From NCBI RefSeq assembly GCF_013299175.1, contig NZ_JAAFKF010000025.1, forward strand, positions 1 to 41,560: DNA of 41,560 nt. The letters run 5' to 3'. The first letter of the stretch is position 1. The number at the start of each line of letters is the position of its first letter. Under the pieces are notes generated by a model. The model saw only the letters and a program-made list of their open reading frames with translations. It had not been told where the DNA came from and searched no databases. Both the position numbers and the translations under genes were made by a program. Source of the stretch: Sphaerotilus sp. (GTDB taxonomy: Bacteria; Pseudomonadota; Gammaproteobacteria; Burkholderiales; Burkholderiaceae_C). Of the stretch, positions 35,380 through 41,560 are shown in pieces.

Positions 35380-35585
35380 TCACGGCGTATGTCTACCTCG
35401 CGCTGGCCGTCGCCTATCTGGGGCGGCGGACACGGCTGGGGTTTTTCCGCAGCCTGATGCTGTCGCTCATCGTCACGCCCGTCCTGGCGTTTCTGGTGCT
35501 GTTCTTCTTTTTCCGTGCCCGCCGGTTGGTGCGTGAGCCCAAGCCCAAGCCGTCCCGGTGGCATCGCCAAGAGGTCGCCAAGTGA
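35361..35585 (+). CDS. Small two-helix membrane protein
   Basis: A 74-residue protein starting at ATG 35361, preceded by AGGGG at a good distance. It has two predicted membrane helices, MYLITAYVYLALAVAYLG and LSLIVTPVLAFLVLFFFF, joined by the basic RRTRLGFFR, and a basic tail (RARRLVREPKPKPSRWHRQ) probably on the cytoplasmic side. Its stop overlaps the GTG start of the ABC exporter (GTGA), so the two are translationally coupled. It may be an exporter subunit or chaperone; no family recognised. A longer frame from 35208 exists but its extra part is non-coding in character. Confidence 0.6.
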   Translation: MLSMYLITAYVYLALAVAYLGRRTRLGFFRSLMLSLIVTPVLAFLVLFFFFRARRLVREPKPKPSRWHRQEVAK

Positions 35586-37216
35586 TCCTGTTCTCTCTGT
35601 TGACACACGGCGATCGCAAGTCGGTCACCCGTTTTTTCCAGTTTTCCGCCTTGGCCGGTCTGGGCAGCACGTATTGCTTCTACCTCGTCATGCAGGCCGC
35701 CGCCGCTCCCAGTGCGCTGACACAGGGGGAGGGCGGGTTCTGGAGTGTTCTGCAGTTCATGGTGGCGCTGGTCGTGTTCTGCATCGCGCAGCTCAAGGCA
35801 CTGGGCCTGAGTGGTCCCATCGTCGAGCATGCCGTCCACCGGGTGCGCGTTCGTCTGGTGGAGGGACTCCAGGCGGTAGAGCTGCGCGATGCCGAGCGCG
35901 TGGGCACGGCGCGCATCAACGCCGCCCTGTCCACGGACACCCAGATCATTTCGCAATCGGCCGCCCCGATCGCGTTCGCGGGCCAGTCCCTGATGATGGT
36001 GGTGTTCGCCTCGGTCTATCTGGCGCTCATCTCGCCGACCGCGCTGGTGCTGACCTTCATCGTGTCGGCGCTGGCGGGGTGGGCCTACTTGGCGCATTCC
36101 CAGGTGGTCGGGGATGCGCTGGACAGTGCGCGTGCCCGCTCGGCCGACATGCAGGCCCACGTCATGGCGCTGGTGGCCGGATTCAAGGAACTCAAGCTGT
36201 CGGATGACAAGGCCCGTGATGCCCGAACCGCGGCCGTGACCGCCTCGGCAGAGGCGACGGCGTACAAGCTTGTGGCGCACCAGGCGCTGTCCCGCGACTT
36301 CGTGCTGTCCAGTCTGGCGATGTTCGGCTTGCTGGGGACGATCGTGTTCTTGATGCCATGGGTCCGGTCGGCGTTCAGCGAATCCGTGAGCCAGAGCGTC
36401 ACGGCCGTGATGTTCCTCACCAGTCCGCTGTTCGGTGTGCTCGGCGCGGTGCCGCAGATCGCCCTCGCCAACGTGTCGGCCGAGAACCTGGTCGAACTGG
36501 AGAAGCTGTTCGACTCGGTCAAGACCGTGCATGCACCTTGTCCTGAGGAGGCGTTCGAGGCGCCTCAGGCAGGGATGAAGGATTTTGCCGAAATCCGTCT
36601 GGACGACGTGCGTTTCCGCTACGGCGGCCAAGGGCGGGATTTCGGCATCGGCCCCGTTTCGCTCGTCGTGCGCAAAGGGGAGCTGATTTTCATCACCGGG
36701 GACAACGGTTCCGGAAAATCCACGCTGCTCAAGGTTCTGGCCGGGCTGTACCGGCCCACGGACGGTGGTGTCAGCGTGGACGGCCGGACGGTGTGGCCGG
36801 ATTGCACGGTGCAGTACCGGTCCCTCATGTCGGCCGTGTTCGCGGACTTCTATCTGTTCAGCCAGCTCCACGGCGTGAAGCACCTCGACCCCGAATGGTG
36901 CCGCCAATGGCTGGAGCGGCTGCAGATCCAGGACAAGGTCCGCATCGAGGACGGCCGATTCTCCTCGGTGTCGCTGTCCACGGGCCAGCGCAAGCGCCTG
37001 GCGCTGTTTGCCGCACTGGCCGAACAGCGACCGCTGCTGATCCTCGACGAGTGGGCGGCCGACCAGGATCCGACCTTCCGCAAGCAGTTTTATCTGGAGC
37101 TGCTGCCTGTTATCCGTGCCGAGGGCCGCACCGTCGTGGCCATCACGCACGACGATGCCTATTTCCATCTGGCCGACCGTCGCATCCATGTGGCGGGTGG
37201 CACGGTCACCTTGTGA
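35582..37216 (+). CDS. Cyclic-peptide ABC exporter (SyrD/PvdE type)
   Basis: A half-transporter of about 544 residues. Start chosen at GTG 35582, seven bases after GAGG; GTG 35558 is also in frame. An N-terminal membrane domain of about six helices (for example LAGLGSTYCFYLVMQAAAAP, FMVALVVFCIAQLKAL and MMVVFASVYLALISPTAL) is fused to a nucleotide-binding domain with Walker A GDNGSGKST (373-381), signature LSTGQRKR (465-472) and Walker B LLILDEWAADQDP (Glu490). LSTGQRKR and DEWAADQDP are characteristic of the cyclic-peptide transporter family (PvdE, SyrD). It should export the lipopeptide or a precursor across the inner membrane. It follows the small membrane protein with an overlap and precedes the SPFH gene by nine bases. 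Confidence 0.92.
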   Translation: MILFSLLTHGDRKSVTRFFQFSALAGLGSTYCFYLVMQAAAAPSALTQGEGGFWSVLQFMVALVVFCIAQLKALGLSGPIVEHAVHRVRVRLVEGLQAVELRDAERVGTARINAALSTDTQIISQSAAPIAFAGQSLMMVVFASVYLALISPTALVLTFIVSALAGWAYLAHSQVVGDALDSARARSADMQAHVMALVAGFKELKLSDDKARDARTAAVTASAEATAYKLVAHQALSRDFVLSSLAMFGLLGTIVFLMPWVRSAFSESVSQSVTAVMFLTSPLFGVLGAVPQIALANVSAENLVELEKLFDSVKTVHAPCPEEAFEAPQAGMKDFAEIRLDDVRFRYGGQGRDFGIGPVSLVVRKGELIFITGDNGSGKSTLLKVLAGLYRPTDGGVSVDGRTVWPDCTVQYRSLMSAVFADFYLFSQLHGVKHLDPEWCRQWLERLQIQDKVRIEDGRFSSVSLSTGQRKRLALFAALAEQRPLLILDEWAADQDPTFRKQFYLELLPVIRAEGRTVVAITHDDAYFHLADRRIHVAGGTVTL

Positions 37217-37225
37217 AGTTTGCCC

Positions 37226-38518
37226 ATGTCGATACCTACGCATCCCAATCGAATCACCGCGGCCTGTCGCCGGATCGGGCGGGGACTCCTGGCCTATCCC
37301 CGGTTTTTGGGGAACCAGCTTCGTGCCTGGTTCCAGGACATGTGGATCATCGGCCTGGCCACGGTGCTGGGCATCGTGCTCATGATCCCGATCGCGGTCC
37401 ACACCATCCCGGCGGGTTCGGTGGGCGTGATCTGGAAACGCTTCGAAGGCGGCACGGACACCAACACCCTCGTGACGGAAGGGACGGTCGTGGTGATGCC
37501 GTGGAACCAGTTATTCCTGTATGACACCCGGCTGCAGAGCGGGGACCAGCAGGTGTCCGCCCTGAGTGCCGATGGCCTGAAGGTCGAAGTCGATCTGGCC
37601 TGGGCGTTCTACCTGGTGCCGACGGCGGCCGGCATGGTCCACAAGGGCATCGGCCCGGATTACAGGGACAAGGTGGTGGCCCGTGTCATCGAATCGGTCG
37701 TGCGCGACAAGATTTCGCTGTTTCGCTCCGAGGAGCTGCACTCGCCGGAGCGCCTGACGTTCGAAAGGAACGTGTACACCGGCATCACGGCCGAGATGGG
37801 TCGCTTCAGCGCGATCAACCGCCTCACCGCCGGTTACCGGCCTCCGAGCGCCGAGACCCCTGACGAAGAAAAAGGCATTGACTGGGTCACCCTGGACGCC
37901 TTGCTCATCAAGGAAGTCCGCTTTCCGCCCGCGGTGCAGGAAGCCTATGTGCGCAAGAACACCGCGCGTGCGCTGGTGGAGGAGTACAACTTCCGCATCG
38001 TCGCCGAGCAGAAGGAAGTCGAGCGCAAGATGGTCGAGGCGCTGGGCATCCGCAATTTCCAGGAAGTCGTGAACCAGGGCCTGTCGGAGTCCTATCTGAA
38101 ATGGAAGGGCATCGAGGCGAGCGTGGTCAACACCCAGGCGCTGGCGCAGTCACCCAACGCGAAGCTGGTGGTGCTGGGGACGGGCACAGGGGCGGGTTCC
38201 GGCACGGGTGGCAGCATGCCGATGATCCTCAACACCAATGCGCTGGACGGCATGGAGGCGGGTGACCAGGGCAGCAGCAGCAGCCGACCCGCGGCTGATC
38301 CATCGCGCGTCCCGCCTCGACTGGCGCCACCTCAGCCTGCGTCTTCGCCGGCCAAGGCCGCCAAGGTGGCCAAGGCCGCCTCGGTGGCGGGCGATGCGGC
38401 ACCCGACACTGGCGCGCGTGCGGCAGGCGTTCCCGTGCCGGCGCCGGCGGCTTCTGCCGCCCGGTCGGCCAACAGCCTCGCCGAAGCCGCGTTGCCCGCA
38501 TCGGCCCCCCTGCGTTGA
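37226..38518 (+). CDS. SPFH/prohibitin-like membrane protein
   Basis: A 430-residue protein with one N-terminal membrane helix (DMWIIGLATVLGIVLMIPIA, about residues 38-57) followed by an SPFH domain (IPAGSVGVIWKRFEGG, VTEGTVVVMPWNQLFLYD, VEVDLAWAFYLV, IESVVRDKIS) and a charged, probably coiled-coil stretch (EEYNFRIVAEQKEVERKMVEA). The last 110 residues are low-complexity and rich in Ala, Pro, Gly and Ser (TGTGAGSGTGG, and repeats of KAAKVAKAA). SPFH proteins form membrane-bound oligomers and organise membrane domains. It is encoded nine bases after the exporter and overlaps the phosphopantetheinyl transferase, so it is an integral part of the operon, possibly scaffolding export or protecting the membrane from the product (inference). 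Confidence 0.85.
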   Translation: MSIPTHPNRITAACRRIGRGLLAYPRFLGNQLRAWFQDMWIIGLATVLGIVLMIPIAVHTIPAGSVGVIWKRFEGGTDTNTLVTEGTVVVMPWNQLFLYDTRLQSGDQQVSALSADGLKVEVDLAWAFYLVPTAAGMVHKGIGPDYRDKVVARVIESVVRDKISLFRSEELHSPERLTFERNVYTGITAEMGRFSAINRLTAGYRPPSAETPDEEKGIDWVTLDALLIKEVRFPPAVQEAYVRKNTARALVEEYNFRIVAEQKEVERKMVEALGIRNFQEVVNQGLSESYLKWKGIEASVVNTQALAQSPNAKLVVLGTGTGAGSGTGGSMPMILNTNALDGMEAGDQGSSSSRPAADPSRVPPRLAPPQPASSPAKAAKVAKAASVAGDAAPDTGARAAGVPVPAPAASAARSANSLAEAALPASAPLR

Positions 38519-38526
38519 ATCGAACC

Positions 38527-39294
38527 ATGGGCACCGAGTCCCCTGCCTGCGAGGTCTGGCGCCTGTCCCTGAGACCGGGGGATGTGATCAAGGCACCGGT
38601 CTGGGCGGTGCTCTCCAGGCAGGAGCAGGCCCAGGCCGATCGTTTTCGCCTTGCGGAGGATCGGGTGGCCTATGCCGCTGCGCACGCCTTGCTGCGCCTG
38701 AGGCTGGGCGAGGTGGTCGGGCGGCCGGTCGATGCGCTGCACTTCGAGTCTGGTTCCTTCGGCAAGCCTGCGCTGCAAGGTCCGGGTCCGCAGTTCAACC
38801 TGTCGCACTGCCGCTCCATGGTCTGCATCGCGGTGTCCGCGCAAGGGGCAGTGGGGGTGGATGTCGAGCCGCTTGACCGGGGCGACGAGCTGGACCTGTT
38901 GGCCTTGGCCCGCGACGTGCTGACCTTGGCCGAACAGGCGCAGCTCGCGGTGACGGGCGGGCCGATGGCCTGGACGTTCATGCGGCTATGGACCTTGAAG
39001 GAAGCGGTGGTCAAGGCTTGCGGGGAGGGTCTGTCACGGGATCTCCAATCGTTTGGCATCGAGCTGCACGAGGAAGCGCCGATCCTGTGGCGGGTCTCCA
39101 GTCCCAGCCCATCGGGACCATGGCGGCAAGACCCCCGCATTCAACTGCGGCAGTGGTGCCTTGACGCGCATGCGCTGGCGCTGGCGCTTGCATACAGCGG
39201 GTCCGAACCACTGGTGGTTCAGCACCATGTCCTGGATCTCGTCGAGCTGGCCCGGTGGGCCGCTTCAGGCCAAGGAGTGCCGACAACATGCTGA
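38527..39294 (+). CDS. Sfp-type 4'-phosphopantetheinyl transferase
   Basis: A 255-residue protein with the Sfp-type motifs: FNLSHC, GVDVEP (Asp112 and Glu114, metal ligands) and WTLKEAVVKACGEGL (Glu159, Lys163). It should transfer phosphopantetheine from CoA to the carrier domains of the three synthetases and the megasynthase. ATG 38527 is chosen; TTG 38515, overlapping the SPFH stop, is an alternative. Its stop overlaps the thioesterase start. Confidence 0.92.
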   Translation: MGTESPACEVWRLSLRPGDVIKAPVWAVLSRQEQAQADRFRLAEDRVAYAAAHALLRLRLGEVVGRPVDALHFESGSFGKPALQGPGPQFNLSHCRSMVCIAVSAQGAVGVDVEPLDRGDELDLLALARDVLTLAEQAQLAVTGGPMAWTFMRLWTLKEAVVKACGEGLSRDLQSFGIELHEEAPILWRVSSPSPSGPWRQDPRIQLRQWCLDAHALALALAYSGSEPLVVQHHVLDLVELARWAASGQGVPTTC

Positions 39295-40049
39295 CGATTC
39301 CCCAAGGGGCCAGATCTGGCGGCGATGACCGGGGCGTCTGTCTGGTCACGCACACCCGGCCCGAAATCCCTCGCCGGCGCCTGGTGTGCTTCCCCTACGC
39401 CGGCGGCGGGGCCAGCCTCTACAAGCGATGGGCCGAGCACCTGTCGGCCGATGTGGAGCTGCTGGCGGTCCAGTTGCCGGGCCGGGAAAACCGGGTGCTG
39501 GTGCCGCCGCTGCGCCAGCTCACGCAAGCGGCCGACCAGCTCGTGTCACGGCTGCAGCGGCTGCCATGGCGACCGACCGTGTTCTTCGGGCATTCCATGG
39601 GGGCGCTGCTGGCGTATGAGGCGGCACTGCGTCTGCCACCGGCCTGGGGATTGCAGCAGTTGGTCGTGTCGGGGCGATCCGGACCCCACCTGCCGGCCAC
39701 CGCGCCGCCGGTCGCCACGCTCGACGACCCGGCTTTCCTGGCGCTGCTGGGCCGCATGGGCGGCACCTCGGCGGCCGTGCTGAACCAGCCCGAGCTGATG
39801 CAGTTGCTGCTGCCGATGTTGCGGGCCGACTTCGGGATGGTGGATGACTACCGACCCGCACCGTCCGCACCCATCCTGTCCTGCCCGGTACTGGCGGTCC
39901 ATGGTCGGGATGATCCGTCCACCAGCGTCGCCCGCATGCAGGCTTGGGCCTGCACGACGCACGCGCAGTTCCACTTGCAGGAATTACCTGGGGGGCATTT
40001 TTTTCTTCATGATGAAAGCGCGCGGCTGGTGCGGCTGATGGGTCTTTGA
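39288..40049 (+). CDS. Type II thioesterase
   Basis: A 253-residue alpha/beta hydrolase with the discrete thioesterase motifs CFPYAGGGASLY, GHSMGA (Ser103), HGRDDP (Asp208 or Asp209) and GGHFF (His237). Such enzymes remove misloaded groups from carrier domains and keep the assembly line working. This may matter here because one carrier lacks its own A domain. The ATG at 39288 overlaps the end of the transferase gene; the longer frame from 39255 lacks similarity before it. It is the last gene of the cluster. Confidence 0.93.
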   Translation: MLTIPQGARSGGDDRGVCLVTHTRPEIPRRRLVCFPYAGGGASLYKRWAEHLSADVELLAVQLPGRENRVLVPPLRQLTQAADQLVSRLQRLPWRPTVFFGHSMGALLAYEAALRLPPAWGLQQLVVSGRSGPHLPATAPPVATLDDPAFLALLGRMGGTSAAVLNQPELMQLLLPMLRADFGMVDDYRPAPSAPILSCPVLAVHGRDDPSTSVARMQAWACTTHAQFHLQELPGGHFFLHDESARLVRLMGL

Positions 40050-40095
40050 AGGTTGATCTGCTGCTCAAGTGGGTTGATACGTCTGCTGACCCCGA

Positions 40096-40196
40096 AGCCC
40101 CCCTCCCGACCTCCCCCCGCTGGGGGGAGGAGAACAGAGGCTTGGCGATCTGGTCTTGCTCCCTCCCCCAGCGGGGGAGGGTTGGGGTGGGGGTTC
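40096..40196. repeat. REP-like C/G-rich inverted repeat, bidirectional terminator candidate
   Basis: Two hairpins stand in the 184-base convergent spacer: CTCCCCCC-GCT-GGGGGGAG at 40111-40129 and CCCTCCCCC-AGC-GGGGGAGGG at 40161-40181. The second half is roughly the reverse complement of the first, including the flanking stretches. This is the form of intergenic repeats common in Burkholderiales and Xanthomonads. It separates the converging thioesterase and gntR genes and could stop transcription from both sides. Confidence 0.75.
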
Positions 40197-40233
40197 GGGT
40201 CGCGCCAACCGTCCATCGATGCTTGACGCAACG

Positions 40234-40947
40234 CTAGTCGGTGATGTAGCCGGGGTGGCGCTGGCGGATCGCGTCGGCGACGAGGAGCGTGCCGCTGAGG
40301 TGGTCGCGCAGGGCTTGCTGGGCGGCGGGCGCGTCGTGGGCAGCGATGGCGGCGACGATGCGGCGGTGGTCGGCCAGGATCGCCTGCATCTTGCCTCGGG
40401 CCGGCAGGTGCAGCAGCCGCAGCCGGTCCACCTGCCCGCTGCGCTGGTGGATCAGGTCGGCCAGTTCCGCCACGCCGGCTGCGGCCAGCATCGCGGCGTG
40501 GAAGGCCCGGTCGGCGCGCACGAACTGCGGCCCGTCCTCGGCCTGCATCGCCTGCTGCTGCTGGGCGATCAGCGTGTGCAGCTTGGGCGTCAGTGCGGCC
40601 ACGGTGTCGGCGTCCTGCGCGGCCAGCGTGGCGACGACTTCCAGCTCGATGGCGCGCCGCAGGAAATGCGCCTGCCGCACCGCGTTCAGGCCGATGCGGC
40701 TGACGACGGTGGCGTGCTGCGGGAAGATGTCCACCAGCCCTTCCTCGCCCAGCTTGATGAGGGCTTCGCGCACGGGCGTCTGGCTCACGCCGAACGAGGC
40801 GGCCAGATCGGCGCGGGACAGCACCGTGCCGGGGGCGAGCACCAGCGTCAGGATCTGCTCGCGCAGGCGCTCGAAGACCTGGGGGGTGGCCTGGCGGGTG
40901 CGGTCGAGGCGGAAGGGGGGGTGGGCGGCGTCAGTCGAGGTCGGCAT
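40234..40947 (-). CDS. GntR-family (FadR/FCD) regulator, right copy
   Basis: A complete 237-residue paralogue of the left-edge regulator. Winged helix with FERLREQILTLVLAPGTVLS and ADLAASFGVSQTPVREAL; FCD domain with RADRAFHAAML and ILADHRRIVAAIAAHD. Start at ATG 40947, overlapping the end of the Uma2 gene by 17 bases; a longer frame to 41040 runs into that gene in another frame and is rejected. In the helix-turn-helix it differs from the left copy mostly at silent positions, so both copies appear to have been kept under selection or partly homogenised. Confidence 0.88.
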   Translation of the reverse strand: MPTSTDAAHPPFRLDRTRQATPQVFERLREQILTLVLAPGTVLSRADLAASFGVSQTPVREALIKLGEEGLVDIFPQHATVVSRIGLNAVRQAHFLRRAIELEVVATLAAQDADTVAALTPKLHTLIAQQQQAMQAEDGPQFVRADRAFHAAMLAAAGVAELADLIHQRSGQVDRLRLLHLPARGKMQAILADHRRIVAAIAAHDAPAAQQALRDHLSGTLLVADAIRQRHPGYITD

Positions 40948-41025
40948 ACAGGTCGGTGTCCGCGATGCGCAGGTCCACGCTGGCCAGGCCGATGCCCTGA
41001 CCCGGCGCGAAGGGATGCAGCACCC
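40266..41025. repeat. Right copy of long direct repeat flanking the cluster
   Basis: Matches positions 1-775 in direct orientation. Similarity ends near 41025 inside the Uma2 gene, which continues here but is lost at the left copy. The right side therefore looks like the original arrangement and the left side like the duplicated end. Confidence 0.9.
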
Positions 41026-41491
41026 ACAGCCCGTCCGCACCGCGCCGGTACACGTCGGCGGTGCGGGTGTCCGGGTCGATGAGGGCGAATTCGGCCAGCG
41101 TCGGCATCTGGCGGTAGTGGGCGAACTTGGCGCCCCGGTCGTAGGCGGCGGTGCCGTGGGACAGGACTTCGATCACCAGCGTGGGGTCGCGCTTGATGAG
41201 CGGGCGGGTGCGGTCGGCGTCGCTGCAGGTGACGAACACGTCGGGGTAGAAGTAGCTGTTGGCAGTCGATGCCTGGAGCTTCATGTCGCTGATGAAGGTG
41301 CGGCAGGGGGTGCCGCGCAGGTGCTGGCGCAGCGCCACGTAGACGTTGCCGGCGATGCTCACATGCCGATCCTCCGCACCGGCCATCGCCCAGACTTCGC
41401 CGTCGATGAATTCATGGCGCTCGGGTTGGGCGGCTTCCCAGGTGAGGTAGTCGGCGGCGGTCATCGTGGGGTGGCGGGCGGGGTGTCCCAT
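40931..41491 (-). CDS. Uma2-family (DUF820) putative endonuclease
   Basis: A protein of about 186 residues with the Uma2 restriction-endonuclease-like fold: YLTWEAAQPERHEFIDGEVWAM, SDMKL, YFYPDVFVTCSD (the PD of a PD-(D/E)XK core), LVIEVLSHGTAAYDRGAKF and FALIDPD. The biological role of this family is unsettled. Start at ATG 41491 (GHPARHPTMTAADY); a longer frame to 41533 adds an Arg-rich stretch unlike the family. It runs opposite to the cluster and overlaps gntR, so it belongs to the flanking chromosome. Confidence 0.8.
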   Translation of the reverse strand: MGHPARHPTMTAADYLTWEAAQPERHEFIDGEVWAMAGAEDRHVSIAGNVYVALRQHLRGTPCRTFISDMKLQASTANSYFYPDVFVTCSDADRTRPLIKRDPTLVIEVLSHGTAAYDRGAKFAHYRQMPTLAEFALIDPDTRTADVYRRGADGLWVLHPFAPGQGIGLASVDLRIADTDLYADLD

Positions 41492-41560
41492 GAGGCGGCT
41501 CCGGGGGCGGTGGGTGAGGTCTGGCCTTGGCAACGGGGGGATTCTCGCTTACCGGCTGTG

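Noticed and set aside
1-41560. CRISPR arrays, tRNA or rRNA genes, insertion sequences, integrases
   Set aside because: No regularly spaced repeats, no cloverleaf-like sequences and no transposase or integrase motifs were seen on either strand.

Overview
The window (about 68% G+C, strong third-position G/C bias) looks like a betaproteobacterial chromosome, most likely Burkholderiales. This rests on base composition, a FadR-type GntR regulator next to a Uma2-family gene, and a C/G-rich intergenic hairpin repeat of the kind common in that order. I cannot name the species.

Nearly the whole window, about 1.2 to 40.05 kb and all on the plus strand, is one biosynthetic gene cluster for a hybrid fatty acid/polyketide/nonribosomal lipopeptide. 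Left to right it holds: a lipoprotein serine hydrolase (S12 fold) with a beta-rich tail; a C-A-PCP-TE termination module; two small DUF697-like membrane proteins; an outer-membrane beta-barrel; a FAAL-ACP-KS-AT-ACP-aminotransferase megasynthase; a glutamine-dependent asparagine synthetase homologue; an A-PCP-C-A(methyltransferase)-PCP-E synthetase; another DUF697 protein; then, after a hairpin and a Pho-box-like promoter, a PstS-like protein; a C-(remnant A)-PCP-C-A-PCP-C synthetase; a secreted protein; a small membrane protein; a SyrD/PvdE-type ABC exporter; an SPFH protein; an Sfp-type phosphopantetheinyl transferase; and a type II thioesterase. Most junctions overlap or nearly overlap, so there are probably two long operons, about 1.2-26.7 kb and 26.8-40.05 kb.

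Gene order does not match the inferred order of biosynthesis. The domain termini fit one chain best. The FAAL megasynthase makes a 3-amino fatty acyl-ACP. The synthetase at 27.9 kb accepts it through its hybrid-type first C domain, and its orphan C-terminal C domain pairs with the C-less A-PCP opening the synthetase at 18.6 kb. That protein ends in an epimerase and hands a D-residue to the DCL-like C domain of the TE protein at 3.4 kb. Pocket residues suggest a basic residue, then an unclear (weakly Ser-like) residue, a D-aromatic residue possibly methylated, and Asp as the last residue.

The most unusual points are: an embedded domain resembling protein arginine methyltransferases, including the two-glutamate catalytic loop, inside an adenylation domain; a module whose adenylation domain has lost its core; a Pho-box-like promoter driving a PstS paralogue with altered ligand residues and, with it, half the assembly line; three small DUF697-like membrane proteins in the operons; and a roughly 770-bp direct repeat (gntR plus the end of a Uma2 gene) bracketing the whole cluster, which marks it as a probable inserted or mobilisable island.
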